Assembly: GCF_015679185.1 (NCBI RefSeq)
Contig: NZ_CP064939.1
Location: 2,728,001 to 2,792,000, forward strand
Direction: 5' to 3'
Source: Pedobacter endophyticus
GTDB taxonomy: Bacteria > Bacteroidota > Bacteroidia > Sphingobacteriales > Sphingobacteriaceae
Length of the DNA: 64,000 nucleotides
Shown: piece by piece, positions 61,212 through 64,000 of the stretch
Position numbering within the stretch: position 1 is the stretch's first letter
Layout: each line of letters opens with the position of its first letter
Notes under the pieces: model-generated
The model's database searches: none
Seen by the model: only the letters and a program-made list of their open reading frames with translations
Told to the model about the DNA's origin: nothing
Made by a program: the position numbers and the translations under genes

Positions 61212-62696
61212 ATGCAAAACACAACGTTAGGCCAGTTAAAGGCAACAAATTATAAATCAAGAAGTGTTAAAGAAGAGCTTCGGGAAAACCTGATTAATGT
61301 GCTCAGCAGTAAAAAGACAGAATTTGAGGGAATTATCGGTTATGATGAAACTGTAATTCCTGAGCTGCAAACCGCCATTCTGTCTCGCCACAACATTTTA
61401 CTTTTGGGTTTACGCGGTCAGGCAAAAACACGAATTGCCCGTTTAATGGTGAACTTGTTGGATGAGTACGTTCCTTACGTTGCCGGAAGCGAAATCTTCG
61501 ATGATCCGCTGAACCCAATTTCATGGTATGCAAAGAACGAAATTGCTACAAAGGGCGACGATACCGAAATTGCATGGCTTCACCGCAGCGAACGCTACAC
61601 CGAAAAACTGGCGACACCCGATGTTACGGTTGCTGATTTAATTGGCGACGTAGATCCGATTAAGGCGGCTACCTTAAAACTTACTTATAATGATGAACGC
61701 GTGATCCACTTTGGACTGATTCCGAGGGCACACCGCAGTATTTTCGTTATCAATGAGTTGCCCGATTTGCAGGCCCGCATACAAGTAGCGCTATTTAACA
61801 TGCTACAAGAGAAAGATATTCAAATCCGCGGATTTAAGTTGCGTTTGCCACTCGATATTCAATTTGTGTTTACTGCAAACCCTGAAGATTATACCAATCG
61901 GGGAAGCATTGTAACGCCATTGAAAGACAGGATTGAAAGCCAAATTTTAACACACTATCCGAAGAGCATCGAGATTTCTCGCAAAATCACTTTTCAGGAG
62001 GCCAAGCTTACCGCCGAACAGCGTGCCAACATTGAGGCCGACGGTTTGGTTAAGGATTTAGTAGAGCAAATTGCATTCGAAGCTCGAAAAAGTGAATACA
62101 TCGATCAAAAATCAGGCGTTTCGGCAAGGTTGACCATATCTGCCTACGAAAATTTAATCAGCACAGCTGAGCGCAGAATGCTCATATCCGGCGAAAAAAA
62201 TACATTCGTCCGCTTATCAGACCTTGCGGGAATCATTCCTGCAATAACAGGAAAAATTGAACTCGTTTACGAGGGCGAATTGGAAGGACCTGCACATGTA
62301 GCCACCACGTTAATTGGCAAGGCTGTAAAAACGCTGTTTGCCCGTTATTTTCCTGACCCGGAAAAGGCCAAGAAATCCAAAAACGCAAACCCTTATTCGG
62401 AAATTACAGAATGGTTTACCGAAGGACACAACGTAGATGTAACCGATACGTTAACCAATGCGCAATACAAAAGGGCATTAATGCTTGTGCCAAGCTTGTA
62501 CGATACGGTGAAAAAATTTCACGCGAAGTTGAGCGAAAACCAAACGCTGCTGCTGATGGAGTTCGTATTACACGGGTTAGCAGAATATTCTCAGCTCAGC
62601 AAAAACTACCTTAACGGTGGGTTTGGCTTTTCTGACATGTTCGGTAGTTTGTTCAACGCCGAGTTTGATGAGGAAGACGAAGACGACTTTAGATAA
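61212..62696 (+). CDS. MoxR/magnesium-chelatase-type AAA+ ATPase
   Basis: A 494-residue AAA+ protein. Walker A is GLRGQAKT at about 66-73, with the Ala before Lys that is typical of MoxR relatives. The Walker B region reads FVINELPDL near 178-186, with Asn in place of the usual Asp (N-E instead of D-E). Sensor 1 is FTANPEDY near 220, then TPLKDRI. The C-terminal lid domain runs to an acidic end (EFDEEDEDDF). MoxR proteins work with a VWA partner, here the product of the gene at 59582. The pair resembles RavA-ViaA or CoxD-CoxE in logic. A terminator follows. Confidence 0.88.
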   Translation: MQNTTLGQLKATNYKSRSVKEELRENLINVLSSKKTEFEGIIGYDETVIPELQTAILSRHNILLLGLRGQAKTRIARLMVNLLDEYVPYVAGSEIFDDPLNPISWYAKNEIATKGDDTEIAWLHRSERYTEKLATPDVTVADLIGDVDPIKAATLKLTYNDERVIHFGLIPRAHRSIFVINELPDLQARIQVALFNMLQEKDIQIRGFKLRLPLDIQFVFTANPEDYTNRGSIVTPLKDRIESQILTHYPKSIEISRKITFQEAKLTAEQRANIEADGLVKDLVEQIAFEARKSEYIDQKSGVSARLTISAYENLISTAERRMLISGEKNTFVRLSDLAGIIPAITGKIELVYEGELEGPAHVATTLIGKAVKTLFARYFPDPEKAKKSKNANPYSEITEWFTEGHNVDVTDTLTNAQYKRALMLVPSLYDTVKKFHAKLSENQTLLLMEFVLHGLAEYSQLSKNYLNGGFGFSDMFGSLFNAEFDEEDEDDFR

Positions 62697-62718
62697 ATTT
62701 TAATTGTGCATTTTTTAT

Positions 62719-62770
62719 AGCTTTGATTAATTCTTTTTAACAGGAAAGAAGATCAAAGCTTTTTTATTTT
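62719..62770 (+). terminator. intrinsic terminator after the AAA+ gene
   Basis: AGCTTTGAT (62719-62727) pairs with ATCAAAGCT (62752-62760), with an inner TTCTTT/AAAGAA pair, followed by a T-rich run. Confidence 0.75.
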
Positions 62771-62783
62771 ATAAAACTTTTTC

Positions 62784-64000
62784 ATGGGAAGATTACCGTT
62801 TATTATTGCCGCCTGTATCCTCATTACGGCTTTCGATATTTATTTTTACCGGGCCATTATTGCCGTATTTAAGTGGAAGCCGCGAACCAAAAAAGTCTTC
62901 GCCATCCTTTATTGGAGCTACAGCATACTCCTGATTGTGGGTGTATTTGCCGGCATTTACCTGAACCTCTTCCTCACTTTAAGAGCCATTATTTTAGTGG
63001 CATTCTTTTTAACCGTTGCCTGCAAAATAGCGATGTTGCCGTTCTTGATTTTAGACGATTTACGCCGATTATCGATCAAAATTTTCAGGAGAAAGCGAGT
63101 TACTAAAGATCAACCCATTACCGAGGCCGAACCGATTTCGCGTTCTGAGTTTTTGGTAAAGGCGGGCCTGGTTGCCGCAGCCGTTCCGCTAACATCGCTT
63201 AGCTGGGGCATTATTTCCGGTGCCTACGATTATCAGGTGAGGCGTGTAAACTTAATACTTCCAAATCTTCCAAAAGCGTTTGACGGGATTACTTTGGGTC
63301 AAGTTTCAGATATCCATTCAGGCAGTTTCTATAACAAAACAGCCGTTAAGGGGGGTGTAGAAATGTTAATGAAAGAGAAGCCAGATTTCGTTTTTTTCAC
63401 AGGCGATTTGGTGAATAACCTCACTAATGAAGTACGAGATTATCAGGATATATTTTCGAAAGTTAAGGCTCCCCTTGGCGTTTATTCTTCACTCGGCAAT
63501 CACGATTACGGCGATTATTATTTCGGGAAGGAATCATCGCCGGCAAAAGTGAAAAATCTTAAAGATATGATCGACGTTCATAAGGTGATGGGCTACGACT
63601 TGTTGATGAACGAAAATCGCCGTTTAAAGGTTGATGGTGAGGAAATAGGAATATTAGGAATCGAAAATTGGGGAATGGGCCGCTTTCCGAAGTATGGAAA
63701 AATGGAACTGGCGGTTCAAAATACCGACGATTTGCCAGTAAAGCTTTTATTGAGCCACGACCCTTCGCACTGGCGAGGAGAGGTTCTACAAAAGTACCCC
63801 CAAATCGATGCCATGTTTAGCGGACATACACACGGAATGCAATTTGGCGTTCGTTTGAAAGAATACCAGTGGAGCCCGATCCAATACATTTATAAAGAAT
63901 GGGCGGGGTTGTATCACGAACAGCACCAACAGCTTTATGTTAATGTAGGCTATGGCTTTTTGGGCTATCCGGGCAGAGTCGGCATTTTGCCTGAGATCAC
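62784..64000 (+). CDS. membrane-anchored calcineurin-like metallophosphoesterase, 3' partial
   Basis: The frame runs from ATG 62784 off the right edge, giving at least 405 residues. The first ~100 residues are three or four hydrophobic helices, then a basic linker and a Tat-like hydrophobic segment (RSEFLVKAGLVAAAVPL near 120) whose second Arg is replaced. The metallophosphoesterase domain has VSDIHSG (Asp 176, His 178), FTGDLVNN (Asp 208), LGNHDYGDY (Asn 239, His 240), LLLSHDPSHW and SGHTHG (His 348, His 350), the complete dimetal site. It probably hydrolyses phosphoesters, such as lipid headgroups, outside the membrane (inference). Only the last part is missing. Confidence 0.9.
   Translation, partial: MGRLPFIIAACILITAFDIYFYRAIIAVFKWKPRTKKVFAILYWSYSILLIVGVFAGIYLNLFLTLRAIILVAFFLTVACKIAMLPFLILDDLRRLSIKIFRRKRVTKDQPITEAEPISRSEFLVKAGLVAAAVPLTSLSWGIISGAYDYQVRRVNLILPNLPKAFDGITLGQVSDIHSGSFYNKTAVKGGVEMLMKEKPDFVFFTGDLVNNLTNEVRDYQDIFSKVKAPLGVYSSLGNHDYGDYYFGKESSPAKVKNLKDMIDVHKVMGYDLLMNENRRLKVDGEEIGILGIENWGMGRFPKYGKMELAVQNTDDLPVKLLLSHDPSHWRGEVLQKYPQIDAMFSGHTHGMQFGVRLKEYQWSPIQYIYKEWAGLYHEQHQQLYVNVGYGFLGYPGRVGILPEI

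Overview
The window reads as a chromosomal segment of a Bacteroidota member, most like Pedobacter or another Sphingobacteriaceae genus (inference from gene families, not a database match). The evidence is M56/BlaR1-TonB fusions, SusC-like plug fragments, a DUF1501/DUF1800 pair, a fused E1 alpha/beta 2-oxoacid dehydrogenase, LVIVD lipoproteins, and many promoters of the TAnnTTTG type with AT-rich leaders that mostly lack Shine-Dalgarno sequences. The DNA is AT-leaning. Genes lie on both strands in short operons separated by repeat-rich gaps. No rRNA, tRNA, prophage, complete insertion sequence or CRISPR array was seen.

Layout. 1-7.4 kb: the 3' part of an M56-TonB-plug signalling gene and a secreted double-plug protein, then ThiE-like, thiamine-pyrophosphokinase-like and GNAT genes, an M49-like lipoprotein peptidase, a peptidoglycan amidase and a free TonB C-terminal domain protein. 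7.4-9.8 kb: a 310-bp inverted-repeat element, a small membrane protein, a CapA-like phosphoesterase and an NlpC/P60 hydrolase. 10.4-13.1 kb: pyruvate dehydrogenase E1 alpha and E2. 13.2-14.5 kb: repeats, including five tandem copies of a ~142-bp unit. 14.5-23.6 kb: DUF1501/DUF1800, aat, a TMEM175-type channel, a DUF1080 protein, a small membrane protein and a SNF2 helicase. 24.4-30.2 kb: a complete tripartite RND efflux operon. 31-36.5 kb: dapF, htrA preceded by two tandem micro-ORFs, a 16-cysteine DUF326 protein, an S41 peptidase and rsmA. 36.6-41.2 kb: pdxA, MFS transporter, sulfurtransferase and a beta-lactamase-like hydrolase. 41.6-46.4 kb: the lipid-synthesis cluster DUF177-rpmF-plsX-fabH-accB-accC. 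46.5-51.5 kb: an LVIVD lipoprotein, an antitoxin with a frameshifted YoeB toxin, tatC, rpiB and an M28 peptidase. 52.4-58.4 kb: lutB, a small antitoxin-like gene with DUF4160/DUF2442, a fused branched-chain 2-oxoacid dehydrogenase E1, and adenine deaminase. 58.7-64 kb: a SprT-like protein divergent from a VWA / DUF3861 / MoxR-type AAA+ module, then a metallophosphoesterase cut by the window end.

Functional themes are envelope maintenance (amidase, NlpC/P60, HtrA, RND pump, TatC, lipoproteins), central and lipid metabolism (PDH, BCKDH E1, acetyl-CoA carboxylase, FabH, PlsX) and housekeeping enzymes. Nearly all larger gaps hold fragments of a few dispersed palindromic repeat families. The least explained items are the translationally coupled micro-ORF pair ahead of htrA, the 142-bp array, the 310-bp inverted-repeat element, a matched pair of 13-bp inverted repeats near rpiB and the SprT gene, and the VWA/AAA+ module whose ATPase has an Asn where Walker B normally has Asp.
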